Shown: positions 1-9,821 of the stretch, piece by piece
Position numbering within the stretch: position 1 is the stretch's first letter
How the letters are laid out: every line of letters begins with the position of its first letter
NCBI GenBank assembly: GCA_029244805.1
Contig: JAQWQH010000104.1
Location: forward strand, 1-47,602
DNA: 47,602 nucleotides
Source: Flavobacteriales bacterium
GTDB taxonomy: Bacteria > Bacteroidota > Bacteroidia > Flavobacteriales_D > Parvicellaceae
Reading direction: 5' to 3'
Notes under the pieces: model-generated
Told to the model about the DNA's origin: nothing
What the model saw: only the letters and a program-made list of their open reading frames with translations
Databases searched by the model: none
Translations under genes and position numbers: made by a program

Positions 1-2322
1 TGTCTTTAAGGTTGTGGTGTAGTCTGCTAAGTCCATTAAAGTAGTGTTTTTATTGTCAAGTCTTCCGTATACTCCTTTAAAAGTAACAACCTCTCGCCAT
101 TTTAATTTTCTAAGCAGAGGAAGTTTATTTAATAAAATACCCCCAAAGTGTTGATGTGCATTAAAACTGATATATTCATCACTTACAAATTCATTGATGT
201 TCATTAGGTTATAAGAATCTTCGTTGTACCCCCATGTTTCATTTCCTGGATGTATTTCTAGTAAAGGATAAGGAAGGTCACCCCAGACTTTTCCAATTGA
301 AAACTGATACTTTGTGGTTCCAATAATGGGTAACGAAAACTTATGTTTATAACCTATAACAAGCTTGTGGTATTCATATTCGCTGTTAAATAAATTTGGA
401 ATTCCATATGTGTAAAATACAGTAAAAATAGGGTGTTTAGTTCCTAGAGAAACTCTGTCAAACTCTCCAGAAACATGTTTTTCATGGTGGGCATACCGGA
501 CCAAAAATGAAGCTTCAGAAGTTCTAATGTTTGGTATTGAATCTTGCGTGGAAGTTTCGGGGTTTGTCTTTATAAAAGGCGTAATTCCTAAAGGTGAAAT
601 TGAAGCGTTTCGAAGCATTAGAGTACTTTGTAAGCCAGCCGTCCATTCCCTCTCGAAAGAGGCCCGGTATTCAGTATTAAAAACCAATTTGTTTAGTGGA
701 TTTCTTCTAGCAATTGAAGATACAGCATTTGCAGAATTAAATCCATTTGAACTTAACCCAACTTGTTCTACATCATTTTTGTACACCAATTGGACTAGTC
801 TTCTTGGCTTTTTAGTAATAAAGAATCGTGTTCCACCTCCATATTTAAATTCTTCGTCTAGTAATCCATATGCTGCGTAACCAGATATTTCTATAGATTT
901 ACTAAAGTCGTTGCTGGTTCTTCCTCCCATACTAAAACGATGTCCTTCAACAGGATTCCAGCTGTATAAAGAATATATTGGTCCAAACTCAAATTTACCT
1001 AATATTTTGTAGCCTGTCGCAACCGTTTTAATAATATCCGTATAACTTCTAATTATAGGTAAACGGCTTAATGTGTCAATCATGTCGTAAACACCTTGCT
1101 CTTTTTCTGTTAAGGTGTCTTGTCTGTGTTGATTCCAATACTCATTGCTTTTTAGCTGCACGCTATCTTCGACAAAAATATTGTTTAACCCTTTGTAGAA
1201 TGCATCCGATTTAGGCTTATTTATGACAAATTCTGAGTAATAAGTTGCTTTTCTTCCGTAAAAACCAGTTTTATTTTTTGCTAGGGAAAAAGAGATAAAT
1301 AGCTCATCTTTTGTCAGCATCCAGACTTCATCTTCTACCTGCCGAAAGGTTTGTGTTATGGATAAGTCCTCAACTAAGTTAAGGTTAGCGTCTTTTGCTA
1401 TATTACCTTGAATTTTTTTAACAGCATAAGTCGTATCGTGAATCCATATGGTTCCATCTAGCGTTAATTCTCCTTTCCTCTTAGGCATGTATTTTAATTC
1501 ATAACACCAGTAGCCATCTATATTCATGCTATCTATTAAGTAATACTTGTAGTAACTCAATCCATAATTTGCTATTGGGCTAATAAAGTCTCTTCCCAAT
1601 AGCTTTAGGTTGTTTTCATATACATTAATTTGCTGGTACATATCTCCTGTAAATTGAGATACACTTTGATTATCAACACCAGAAACTCTTGTAGCTTTAA
1701 TTGTTTCTTTATGAGATTTTGGGTTTTTTCGATAATAGTATTGCGAAATGGATTCTGAAATTAAGATAGGTAAATAAGGTTTTCCATCCGTTGAATCAAT
1801 ATTGTCGAATATAAAGTCAAATTTTTTGAAAACTTTACTTTTTTGCAATTTATTGGAGAGGTTGTTAATGTCAAATTCCATCTTATTATATACCTCGTAC
1901 TCATAAGATTCCAGTTTTTCTCTATTGTTAATAGGTTTGTTTTGAATTACTTTTTCGAGAATAGGGTGTGCTGGGTTTGTATTGCTCGGAATTATGATTA
2001 ATTCAGGCAAATCTGTAGATGCTTCAGAAAGCTGAAAATCTATTCTTTGAGAAATATCTTTGTTAATAGCAATGGACAATCTTGTGTATCCAACAAAAGA
2101 AGCTGAAAGAGAATCTGTACTATAATAAGATTCTAATTCATAATATCCATCTAAATCTGTTGTTGTTCCAATTTTAGATCCTTGAAAAGTGACATTAACA
2201 AAAGGAAGTGGCTCTTTAGTTTCAACATCTGTTACGGTCCCATAAACTTTTGTTTTTTGACTAAAGCCATTTATGGTTAATAGCAAAATGATGCAAATTA
2301 ATATGTGGTTCGTTTTAATCAA
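1..2322 (-). CDS. DUF5686 / carboxypeptidase-regulatory-like domain outer-membrane protein (partial, 3' end outside window)
   Basis: Reverse-strand frame open from a TTG start at 2322 to the window edge. N-terminus reads MIKTNHILICIILLLTINGFSQKTKVYGTVTDVETKEPLPFVNVTFQGSKIGTTTDLDGYYEL, a signal peptide plus CarboxypepD_reg-like domain, then the DUF5686-like NPAHPILEKVIQNKPINNREKLESYEYEVYNKMEFDI. Not in the ORF track because it runs off the window. Confidence 0.8.
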   Translation of the reverse strand, partial: MIKTNHILICIILLLTINGFSQKTKVYGTVTDVETKEPLPFVNVTFQGSKIGTTTDLDGYYELESYYSTDSLSASFVGYTRLSIAINKDISQRIDFQLSEASTDLPELIIIPSNTNPAHPILEKVIQNKPINNREKLESYEYEVYNKMEFDINNLSNKLQKSKVFKKFDFIFDNIDSTDGKPYLPILISESISQYYYRKNPKSHKETIKATRVSGVDNQSVSQFTGDMYQQINVYENNLKLLGRDFISPIANYGLSYYKYYLIDSMNIDGYWCYELKYMPKRKGELTLDGTIWIHDTTYAVKKIQGNIAKDANLNLVEDLSITQTFRQVEDEVWMLTKDELFISFSLAKNKTGFYGRKATYYSEFVINKPKSDAFYKGLNNIFVEDSVQLKSNEYWNQHRQDTLTEKEQGVYDMIDTLSRLPIIRSYTDIIKTVATGYKILGKFEFGPIYSLYSWNPVEGHRFSMGGRTSNDFSKSIEISGYAAYGLLDEEFKYGGGTRFFITKKPRRLVQLVYKNDVEQVGLSSNGFNSANAVSSIARRNPLNKLVFNTEYRASFEREWTAGLQSTLMLRNASISPLGITPFIKTNPETSTQDSIPNIRTSEASFLVRYAHHEKHVSGEFDRVSLGTKHPIFTVFYTYGIPNLFNSEYEYHKLVIGYKHKFSLPIIGTTKYQFSIGKVWGDLPYPLLEIHPGNETWGYNEDSYNLMNINEFVSDEYISFNAHQHFGGILLNKLPLLRKLKWREVVTFKGVYGRLDNKNTTLMDLADYTTTLKT

Positions 2323-2337
2323 TTGATTTGAAAAAAA

Positions 2338-3147
2338 TTATTTTGGTTTTTTGACCACTCTTTTTGAGGCTATAATCCCTATTTCATAAAGAATTAATAT
2401 GGGAAAAGAGACTAATACTTGACTTATAATATCCGGAGGTGTTATTATTGCTGAGAGTACCAATATGGCAACTAAAGCATGTTTTCTATACTTTATCAGG
2501 AGTGCCGGAGAAATAATGCCTAGCTTGGTAAGTAGATAAATAATTATTGGCAATTCAAAAAAGAGTCCACTGAAAAGAGTTGTTGTGGTTATCATTGTCA
2601 TATAACTGTTGATGGTGAAGTTATTTTGAATTTCTGCAGTAAGTTTATAAGAGCCGAAAAACTGAACACATAATGGACTGACTAAAAAGTAGCCGAATGC
2701 TACTCCGAAAAAGAAGAGTAGAGAGCCATAAAACACAATTCCTTTTGTTACGTAGACTTCTTTATCTTTAAGACCAGGCTTTACAAAACTCCATATTTGA
2801 TGAAATATAAATGGAAAGCACATTAAAAATCCTCCCACTATAGCAAAGTACATGTTGGTAGCAAATTGCTGTGTCATTTCAATTGATTGAATATCAATAG
2901 GGATTTCTGTTCCGCATAATGTGTCTTCTAACCCAAGTGATTGGGACATCCAACAAAAGAACCGGTAGGTAGGAAACTCCATTTCTGACATGGCTAAATA
3001 CACATGTTTAATAATGGGATCGGTATAAATAAATAATACCGTTGCTATAATTAAAATAGCAATGGAAGACTTTACCAAACGCCATCTCAATTCCTCGAGA
3101 TGTTTTAAGAAAGGCATTTTTTTATCGTCTTTTTCTTCTTTAGTCAT
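2338..3147 (-). CDS. tatC: Sec-independent protein translocase TatC
   Basis: MPFLKHLEELRWRLVKS N-terminus, multiple TM segments, SPLCVQFF and ITPPDIISQVLVSFPILILYEIGI, typical of TatC. Confidence 0.95.
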   Translation of the reverse strand: MTKEEKDDKKMPFLKHLEELRWRLVKSSIAILIIATVLFIYTDPIIKHVYLAMSEMEFPTYRFFCWMSQSLGLEDTLCGTEIPIDIQSIEMTQQFATNMYFAIVGGFLMCFPFIFHQIWSFVKPGLKDKEVYVTKGIVFYGSLLFFFGVAFGYFLVSPLCVQFFGSYKLTAEIQNNFTINSYMTMITTTTLFSGLFFELPIIIYLLTKLGIISPALLIKYRKHALVAILVLSAIITPPDIISQVLVSFPILILYEIGIIASKRVVKKPK

Positions 3148-3260
3148 TTTATTAAAGCATATCCAATGATAAGGGCAGCGAAAATACGGAATATCGTTAA
3201 ATTAATCGTGTATGTGGCGCTATATGTTGTCTCTAAAATAACTAGTCGTGATTGTAATTC

Positions 3261-3281
3261 GAAGTTGAGCTACTCAACTTC
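3261..3281. repeat. Perfect inverted repeat GAAGTTGAG-CTA-CTCAACTTC in divergent intergenic region
   Basis: 9-bp perfect stem with 3-nt loop, followed by a second short dyad CTTCG-ctcagaa-CGAAG around 3293-3310. Confidence 0.6.
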
Positions 3282-3383
3282 CCATTCTTTAACTTCGCTC
3301 AGAACGAAGAATTTCACTCTTTAATAATTAGAATATTCTCTTCTTCTGCCTATTTTTGTGAATCACATAAATATAAAGGTAGG

Positions 3384-4163
3384 TTGACTGCACAAGTTTT
3401 AAAATATATTTCATACAGGATAAAAGCTGTTTCAAAACACAAGGTACATTCACCGTTTGTATATGACTTAATAATCGATGTTTTTGAAAATGACAATAGT
3501 TACTATGCCTTCCCTGCGGTGGAGTTTATTCGTAAAAAACTATTATTATCCAAACGTGTTCTCACGGTTGATGATTTGGGAGCTGGCTCCCGCGTTTTTA
3601 ATTCGAATCAACGAAAAATAAAGAGTATAGCAAAGCACTCTTCAAAGAATCCGAAATATGCACAGCTATTATTTCGAATGGTTAATTACTATCACCCCAA
3701 TACTATTTTAGAGCTAGGTACGTCTTTAGGCCTGACAACAGCTTATTTGGCGAAAGCAAGGAAAAAAGCTAAAGTGTATACTCTTGAGGGAAGTCCAGAA
3801 ATATGTAAAGTAGCTAAAAATACTTTTAAATCTTTACGCCTCGATAACGTGCAAATGGTACAAGGGAATTTTAGCGATACCTTAGCTGAAATTCTTCCTA
3901 AAATTACTGTTTTGGACTTTGTTTTTTTTGATGGTAACCATCAAAAGAAACCGACTCTTGATTATTTTAATCAGTGTTTAGAGAAAGCAAATGAAAATAG
4001 TGTGTTTGTTTTTGACGATATTCATTGGTCGGATGAAATGACAGAAGCTTGGGAAGAGATTAAAAACCATCCCAAAGTAACTCTTACGGTCGATATTTTC
4101 CAATTTGGCATTGTTTACTTTCGCACAGGAATAGAGAAACAGCATTTTGTGTTGAGGTATTAG
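3384..4163 (+). CDS. Class I SAM-dependent (O-)methyltransferase
   Basis: TTG start; motif I ILELGTSLGLTTAYLA, VYTLEGSPEICKVAKNTF, DFVFFDGNHQKKPTLDYF. Confidence 0.8.
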   Translation: MTAQVLKYISYRIKAVSKHKVHSPFVYDLIIDVFENDNSYYAFPAVEFIRKKLLLSKRVLTVDDLGAGSRVFNSNQRKIKSIAKHSSKNPKYAQLLFRMVNYYHPNTILELGTSLGLTTAYLAKARKKAKVYTLEGSPEICKVAKNTFKSLRLDNVQMVQGNFSDTLAEILPKITVLDFVFFDGNHQKKPTLDYFNQCLEKANENSVFVFDDIHWSDEMTEAWEEIKNHPKVTLTVDIFQFGIVYFRTGIEKQHFVLRY

Positions 4164-4348
4164 CTATGTTTAGCTTTCCAAGCAACACTTCATTGCGAGT
4201 TCCTATTTAATTGGTGTAGTAATCTCATTATAGAATTCTATTTTTTTAGGTAATTGATGTTAGTCTCCATTCCTCCGAAACCTTAGTCCATTAAGTCCAT
4301 TTGATTCACCTAATAACTTCTTTAGTTTAAAATTCCTATATTTCTAAA

Positions 4349-4843
4349 ATGAAATTAAGTAGTTACATCTTGCAGTTTGCAGTATTCGTTTGTATTGTTT
4401 TATTATTTACAGAGTGCAGAAATAATGCAAAATTTGAACGAGACGTAAATACGTTTTTTGCAACATTATTCTTTCTTATTGTTATGATTATTGGAGGCAT
4501 ACCTTCCATTGTTTTTAGTGCAATAAGCACTAGATCTGCTAAATCATCAATGCGCGTTATTGCAATCGTGTTTGTTTCTGTTTTTGCTTTATGTTCTCTA
4601 ATTTCAATACCATTATTTGAGTCATTTTGGAAAAAAGGAGCAAAAGATTGGATAGCCTTTATTGCTATTGTTCAATATGGGTCCTTGGTACTCTCGATAA
4701 TATTAGTTGTTGTGGGAGTTAACAATAGAAACAAAAGAATTCAGAATAGTTCACATTTTGCCAATACAATAGAACAAGACAAAGTTAAAGACATTAATTC
4801 GGATGACGAAATAGATTATCTGGATGAGATCTTAAATGATTAA
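4349..4843 (+). CDS. Hypothetical membrane protein (several TM helices)
   Basis: 164-aa ORF with hydrophobic segments and an acidic C-terminal tail; no recognised family. Confidence 0.6.
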   Translation: MKLSSYILQFAVFVCIVLLFTECRNNAKFERDVNTFFATLFFLIVMIIGGIPSIVFSAISTRSAKSSMRVIAIVFVSVFALCSLISIPLFESFWKKGAKDWIAFIAIVQYGSLVLSIILVVVGVNNRNKRIQNSSHFANTIEQDKVKDINSDDEIDYLDEILND

Positions 4844-4844
4844 A

Positions 4845-5816
4845 CTATTCCATTGATTGGGTTGGTTTGGAAGATAGCTCAATTACTTTTTCGTATTCTT
4901 CAGGAGATAAATCATTGAAGAAGAAGTTAACCGGATTGATTGGTTTTCCGTTTTTTCTTACTTCGTAATGTAAATGCGCACCAACAGAAGCACCTGTATT
5001 CCCTACATAGGCAATTACATCACCTCTTTTTACTTTTTGTCCTTTTTTCACATTGTATTTACTGCAATGCGCATATCTTGTTTTATAACCAAATCCATGG
5101 TCAATAATCACAATTTGACCGTAACCACTCATCCAATTAGCTTTTTCTACGACACCATCACCGGTAACGTATATTTCTGTTCCACTTTTGGCTGTAAAGT
5201 CCATCCCGGCATGAAGTTTCATTATTTTGTAAATAGGGTGCATGCGCATTCCATAACCAGATGCCAAGCGAGTTAGATCAGCATTGTTAATCGGCTGAAT
5301 AGAAGGTATTGAGTGTAGGATTTCTCCCTTGGTTTTAATCAATTCAATAACTTCATCATAGGACCTAGATTGAGCAACTAATTGTTTTTCTATTTTTTCT
5401 ATTTTTTTCGCTATCTCTATAACTAATTCGCGGTGGGCAATATTATTATATTTATCGTATTTAATTGGGTTCCCCCCAGTGCCTAATCCTCTTTTGTGCT
5501 GTGGGTAAGGATCCGCTTCAAAAATAGCTCTATAGATATTGTCATCTCGGCTCTGCGATTCTTCTAAGACTAATTCAATTTCTTCTAATTCTTTCATAAA
5601 GCTAATTAGCTCTTCCTTGGTTGAATCAATATCTACTTGAGCTTCCTTAACTCCTTGGTTTTTAATGTAAGGGTAGAGTAAGGCAACTATTATTGATGCA
5701 AAAACAATGGTAGAAATGATGAAGTAAGAAAACTTTCGAACATAACTTTTCCATCCAAGTTGCACTTCTTCGTAATTTAAACTCTCAGGATTGTATTTGA
5801 ATTTGGTTTTTGACAA
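4845..5816 (-). CDS. M23 family metallopeptidase (membrane-anchored)
   Basis: N-terminal TM; GYGMRMHPIYKIMKLHAGMDFTAKSGTEIYVTGDGVV...GYGQIVIIDHGFGYKTRYAH...VGNTGASVGAHLHYEV (HxxxD and HxH LytM motifs). Confidence 0.9.
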   Translation of the reverse strand: MSKTKFKYNPESLNYEEVQLGWKSYVRKFSYFIISTIVFASIIVALLYPYIKNQGVKEAQVDIDSTKEELISFMKELEEIELVLEESQSRDDNIYRAIFEADPYPQHKRGLGTGGNPIKYDKYNNIAHRELVIEIAKKIEKIEKQLVAQSRSYDEVIELIKTKGEILHSIPSIQPINNADLTRLASGYGMRMHPIYKIMKLHAGMDFTAKSGTEIYVTGDGVVEKANWMSGYGQIVIIDHGFGYKTRYAHCSKYNVKKGQKVKRGDVIAYVGNTGASVGAHLHYEVRKNGKPINPVNFFFNDLSPEEYEKVIELSSKPTQSME

Positions 5817-5856
5817 AATAGGTTTCGTTGTGAGCGTGAAATTAGGCTAAAATCGC

Positions 5857-5864
5857 TAAATTTG
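5857..5864 (+). promoter_or_regulatory. Candidate Bacteroidota -7 box (TAAATTTG) upstream of alaS
   Basis: Exact TAnnTTTG match 56 nt upstream of the alaS ATG; no well-spaced -33 TTTG. Confidence 0.4.
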
Positions 5865-5919
5865 CAACCTTCTTATCTAGCGTAAGATTTAAGGCATTGA
5901 TATAATAAAAATTAACGGA

Positions 5920-6570
5920 ATGACATCTAAGGAAATACGTCAAAAATTTCTCGACTTTTTTGCTTCAAAAAATCACACGATAGTTGATTCGGCACCTATG
6001 GTGGTGAAAGATGATCCTACGCTTATGTTTAACAATGCTGGGATGAATCAATTTAAGGATATATTCTTGGGTAATTCTACTCCCAAAGATGTTCGTGTTG
6101 CGAACTCTCAAAAATGTTTGCGCGTATCGGGAAAACACAATGATTTAGAAGAAGTAGGTGTAGATACATATCACCATACAATGTTCGAGATGTTAGGGAA
6201 TTGGTCTTTTGGAGATTATTTTAAAAAGGAGTCGATCGAATGGGCATGGGAATTATTGACGGCGGTATACGGTTTGGATAAGGATAGATTGTATATCACC
6301 GTTTTTAAAGGCGATAACGAAGATGGAACGGAGAAAGATCAGGAAGCTTATGATATCTGGAGATCAATAATTCCTGACGAGCATATTTTAGCATGTGACA
6401 AAAAAGATAACTTTTGGGAAATGGGAGATACTGGTCCGTGTGGTCCTTGCTCCGAGATTCATATTGATTTAAGGACGGATGCTGAACGAATAAAAGTGCC
6501 CGGTACTGAATTGGTAAATATGGATCACCCACAAGTGATTGAAATTTGGAATTTGGTTTTTATGCAATAA
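5920..6570 (+). CDS. alaS: Alanyl-tRNA synthetase, N-terminal fragment (ends at in-frame TAA)
   Basis: [51 protein letters not shown]...[21 protein letters not shown]...[11 protein letters not shown]; continues in the same frame after the stop. Confidence 0.9.
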   Translation: MTSKEIRQKFLDFFASKNHTIVDSAPMVVKDDPTLMFNNAGMNQFKDIFLGNSTPKDVRVANSQKCLRVSGKHNDLEEVGVDTYHHTMFEMLGNWSFGDYFKKESIEWAWELLTAVYGLDKDRLYITVFKGDNEDGTEKDQEAYDIWRSIIPDEHILACDKKDNFWEMGDTGPCGPCSEIHIDLRTDAERIKVPGTELVNMDHPQVIEIWNLVFMQ

Positions 6571-6576
6571 AACCGA

Positions 6577-8559
6577 ATGGCGGATAGAAGTTTGGTTCCG
6601 CTTAAGAACAATCATATTGACACTGGAATGGGCTTTGAGCGTTTAGCGGTTGCATTACAGGGAAAAACGAGTAATTACGATACAGATGTCTTTTCTCCAT
6701 TATTAAACAAGATAGAAGATTTATCAGGGTTAAAATACCGTCCTGAAAATGAAGAAAAGCATAAACAAGCATTGATGGTAAACATTGCCATGCGGGTTAT
6801 TTCTGATCATGTCAGAGCAATTTCTTTTTCAATAGCAGACGGCCAATTACCCTCAAATACTGGAGCGGGCTATGTAATCCGAAGGATTCTAAGAAGAGCA
6901 GTTCGTTATGGTTATCAATCTCTAGAATTGAAAGAGCCATTTATGTACCGGCTAGTTCCGGTATTGGCCAATCAAATGGGTAATGCTTTTCCGGAATTAG
7001 CAACGCAAAAAGTATTGATTGAAAAGGTAATAAAAGAAGAAGAAACTTCTTTTTTTAGAACGCTTGAACTTGGTTTAAAAAGAATCGATCAGATTTGTAT
7101 AAAATTAAATTCTGACAAGAAGAATGTTGTTCCCGGTAAGGAGGTATTTGAATTGTATGATACATTTGGTTTTCCAGTCGACTTAACTAATCTAATTGCC
7201 GAAGGTTATAGAATGACTATTGATGAAGGAAGTTTTAATGAGGAATTGCAAAAACAAAAAAATCGTTCTCGTAAAGATGCTCAAACGGAAACAAGCGATT
7301 GGATTATATTAAAAGAAGATGACCAGGAAGAGTTTGTTGGTTATGACTTCGCAGAGTCTGATGTATATATAACAAGATATAGAAAGGTAATTGTTAAAGG
7401 AAAAGAATTGTACCAGCTTGTTTTTAATTTTACGCCATTTTATGCCGAAGGTGGCGGGCAGGTTGGAGATAGAGGTTATATTGAAGCGAATGGTGCAAAA
7501 ACATCAATTTTCGATACTAAAAAAGAGAATAATTTAATAATTCATTTTGCGAACGAATTGCCTCTAGATACAAACCTTAACTTTAAGGCGGTAGTTGACA
7601 TCGATAAAAGAACACTTACTGCCAATAATCATACTGCTACGCATTTAATGCATGAAGCTTTAAGAGAAGTTTTAGGAGCACATGTTGAGCAAAAAGGTTC
7701 TTTGGTAAATGAAAAATATTTGCGCTTCGATTTTTCTCATTTTGGTAAAGTAACTGACGAAGAATTAGCTAAAGTTGAAACTTTAGTAAATCAGCGCATA
7801 AGGCAAAGCATTGATTTGGAAGAACAAAGAATGGTTCCTGTTAATAAGGCAAAAGAGATGGGTGCGATGATGTTGTTTGGAGAAAAATATGGAGATGTGG
7901 TTCGCGTTATTAAGTTTGGCTCGAGCATAGAACTTTGCGGAGGAATACATGCTGAAAAGACTTCTCAAATAGGATCTTTTAAAATAACTGCTGAAAGCTC
8001 AATTGCCTCTGGAATACGGCGAATTGAAGCTATAACTTCAGTTGCAGCAGATAAACATTTGCAATCTCAATTGAACTTGCTTCATGAGGTAAGGGATTTA
8101 TTGAAGGGTCCAAAAGACATAAAAAAGGCCATTTCTGATTTATTAGGTCAAAACTCAAAACTAAACAAAGAAATAGCTTTACTTAAAAAAGACAAAGCAG
8201 GTGATGTTAAAAAGGAATTATTGGATGCAATAGAGCCTATTAATGGAGTTAATTTTTTAGCGAAAAAAGTAGATTTAGATAGCGGAGCAATTAAAGATTT
8301 GGCATTTCAATTAAAGGGGGAGGTCGATGATTTGTTTATGATATTGGGAGCAGAAACAGATGGAAAGGTTATTATCTCAATTGCTCTTTCCGATAGCTTA
8401 GTTAAAGGAAAGGATCTACATGCAGGAAATATGATTCGTGAGCTAGCTAAGGAAATAGGTGGAGGTGGAGGTGGACAGCCAACCTTTGCAACTGCTGGAG
8501 GAAAAAATGCTAGCGGAATTTCAATTGCATTGGCTAAAGCAAAGGATTATTTAGCTTAG
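6577..8559 (+). CDS. alaS: Alanyl-tRNA synthetase, C-terminal fragment (rest of catalytic, tRNA-binding, editing and C-Ala domains)
   Basis: MADRSLVPLKNNHIDTGMGFERLAVALQGKTSNYDTDVF (motif 3), editing-domain HTATHLMHEALREVLGAHVEQKGS and CGGIHAEKTSQIGSFKI, C-terminal GGGGGGQPTFATAGGKN. Same frame as the upstream fragment. Confidence 0.9.
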   Translation: MADRSLVPLKNNHIDTGMGFERLAVALQGKTSNYDTDVFSPLLNKIEDLSGLKYRPENEEKHKQALMVNIAMRVISDHVRAISFSIADGQLPSNTGAGYVIRRILRRAVRYGYQSLELKEPFMYRLVPVLANQMGNAFPELATQKVLIEKVIKEEETSFFRTLELGLKRIDQICIKLNSDKKNVVPGKEVFELYDTFGFPVDLTNLIAEGYRMTIDEGSFNEELQKQKNRSRKDAQTETSDWIILKEDDQEEFVGYDFAESDVYITRYRKVIVKGKELYQLVFNFTPFYAEGGGQVGDRGYIEANGAKTSIFDTKKENNLIIHFANELPLDTNLNFKAVVDIDKRTLTANNHTATHLMHEALREVLGAHVEQKGSLVNEKYLRFDFSHFGKVTDEELAKVETLVNQRIRQSIDLEEQRMVPVNKAKEMGAMMLFGEKYGDVVRVIKFGSSIELCGGIHAEKTSQIGSFKITAESSIASGIRRIEAITSVAADKHLQSQLNLLHEVRDLLKGPKDIKKAISDLLGQNSKLNKEIALLKKDKAGDVKKELLDAIEPINGVNFLAKKVDLDSGAIKDLAFQLKGEVDDLFMILGAETDGKVIISIALSDSLVKGKDLHAGNMIRELAKEIGGGGGGQPTFATAGGKNASGISIALAKAKDYLA

Positions 8560-8560
8560 G

Positions 8561-8576
8561 CAAAAGTTGACTTTTG
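8561..8576. terminator. Possible bidirectional terminator between convergent alaS and regulator gene
   Basis: CAAAAG-TTGA-CTTTTG dyad in the 41-bp gap between convergent genes. Confidence 0.35.
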
Positions 8577-8600
8577 ATTGAAATTTCAGAGGTGTTTCTA

Positions 8601-9770
8601 TTATCCTTTTGGATTAGCGTATAGGTTTACATCGTTACCAATAATTGTGTCTCCACACAGTATTACTAATCTTTCAATAATATTTCTTAACTCGCGAATA
8701 TTGCCCGTCCAATTCACATTCTTTAAAGCTGTTATGCCACTTTCATCAATTTCTTTTAAAGGTAAACCTTGGTCTTCACAAATTATTGCAAGAAAATGAT
8801 TAGCCAATAAAGGAATATCATCCTTTCTGTCATTTAATGAAGGCACATGGATTGGAATTACATTTAGTCTATGATATAAATCCTCTCTAAAATTACCCGC
8901 TTCTATTTCTTGACGCAAGTTTTTATTTGTTGCGGCTAATACCCTAACGTTAACTTTTATTTCTTTCTCGCCTCCAACACGCGTGATTTTATTTTCTTGC
9001 AAAGCTCGCAAGACTTTAGCTTGAGCCGAGGAGCTCATATCTCCAATTTCATCTAAAAAAATGGTTCCACCATTAGCTGTTTCAAATTTTCCTGGCCGTT
9101 GTTTATGAGCCGAGGTAAAAGCCCCTTTTTCGTGTCCGAATAGCTCACTTTCAATTAATTCTGATGGTATGGCGGCACAGTTAACTTCAACAAAAGGAGC
9201 TTTCTCTCGATTACTTTTTTCATGTAATTGTCTTGCAACTAGTTCTTTTCCAGATCCATTCCCTCCTGTTATTAATACTCTCGCATCAGAAGGAGCTACC
9301 TTTTCAATCATTTCTTTAATTGCGGTAACAGCTTGAGATTCCCCAATGATATCAGTTACTTTTCCCTTACTAACTTTTCGCTTTAGTTTTTTTACTTCCT
9401 GAACCACCTCCTTATTGTCGAGTGCATTTCTTAAAGTAACGAGAGTTCGGTTTAAGTCTAGCGGTTTTTGAATAAAGTCATAAGCCCCTTTTTTTATTGC
9501 TTCTACTGCAGTTTCTACATTTCCATGACCAGAAATCATTACCACAGGAGTTTCAATATTATTTTCTGTGATTTTGTCCAAGACCTCCATTCCGTCCATT
9601 TTCGGCATTTTAATGTCGCAAAGAATAAGGTCATATTTATTTTTTAAAATTAAATTCAACCCTGCTTTTCCATCTTCAGCAGTTTCAACAGAAAACTTTT
9701 CAAATTCTAAAATCTCCTTAAGCGTGCTTCTAATTGGCCTTTCGTCGTCTATTACTAATATTTTTGTCAT
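8601..9770 (-). CDS. Sigma-54-type response regulator (receiver + AAA+ domain, no apparent C-terminal HTH)
   Basis: MTKILVIDDERPIRSTLKEIL receiver, PKMDGMEVL, Walker A GGNGSGKE, ELFGHEKGAFTSA, FLDEIGDMSSSAQAKVLRALQE, GNIRELRNIIERLVIL; protein ends about 20 aa later. Track ORF extends to 9794; MTKILVIDDE at 9770 is the likelier start. Confidence 0.85.
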   Translation of the reverse strand: MTKILVIDDERPIRSTLKEILEFEKFSVETAEDGKAGLNLILKNKYDLILCDIKMPKMDGMEVLDKITENNIETPVVMISGHGNVETAVEAIKKGAYDFIQKPLDLNRTLVTLRNALDNKEVVQEVKKLKRKVSKGKVTDIIGESQAVTAIKEMIEKVAPSDARVLITGGNGSGKELVARQLHEKSNREKAPFVEVNCAAIPSELIESELFGHEKGAFTSAHKQRPGKFETANGGTIFLDEIGDMSSSAQAKVLRALQENKITRVGGEKEIKVNVRVLAATNKNLRQEIEAGNFREDLYHRLNVIPIHVPSLNDRKDDIPLLANHFLAIICEDQGLPLKEIDESGITALKNVNWTGNIRELRNIIERLVILCGDTIIGNDVNLYANPKG

Positions 9771-9821
9771 GGTGTATTTTTTGTAGGTGCTCAAATGAAA
9801 AAATTGTGCCGTTTATTATCT

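Noticed and set aside
527-880. 117-aa plus-strand ORF
   Set aside because: Lies antisense inside the long DUF5686 reading frame that spans 1-2322 on the minus strand; no recognisable family.
6305-6532. 75-aa minus-strand ORF within alaS
   Set aside because: Antisense to strongly conserved AlaRS coding sequence; no independent support.
5920-8559. Stop codon reassignment (TAA as sense) as explanation for the alaS stop
   Set aside because: Many other genes in the window (e.g. rpsL, rplB, rpsG, rpsJ) terminate properly with TAA, so global reassignment is not supported.
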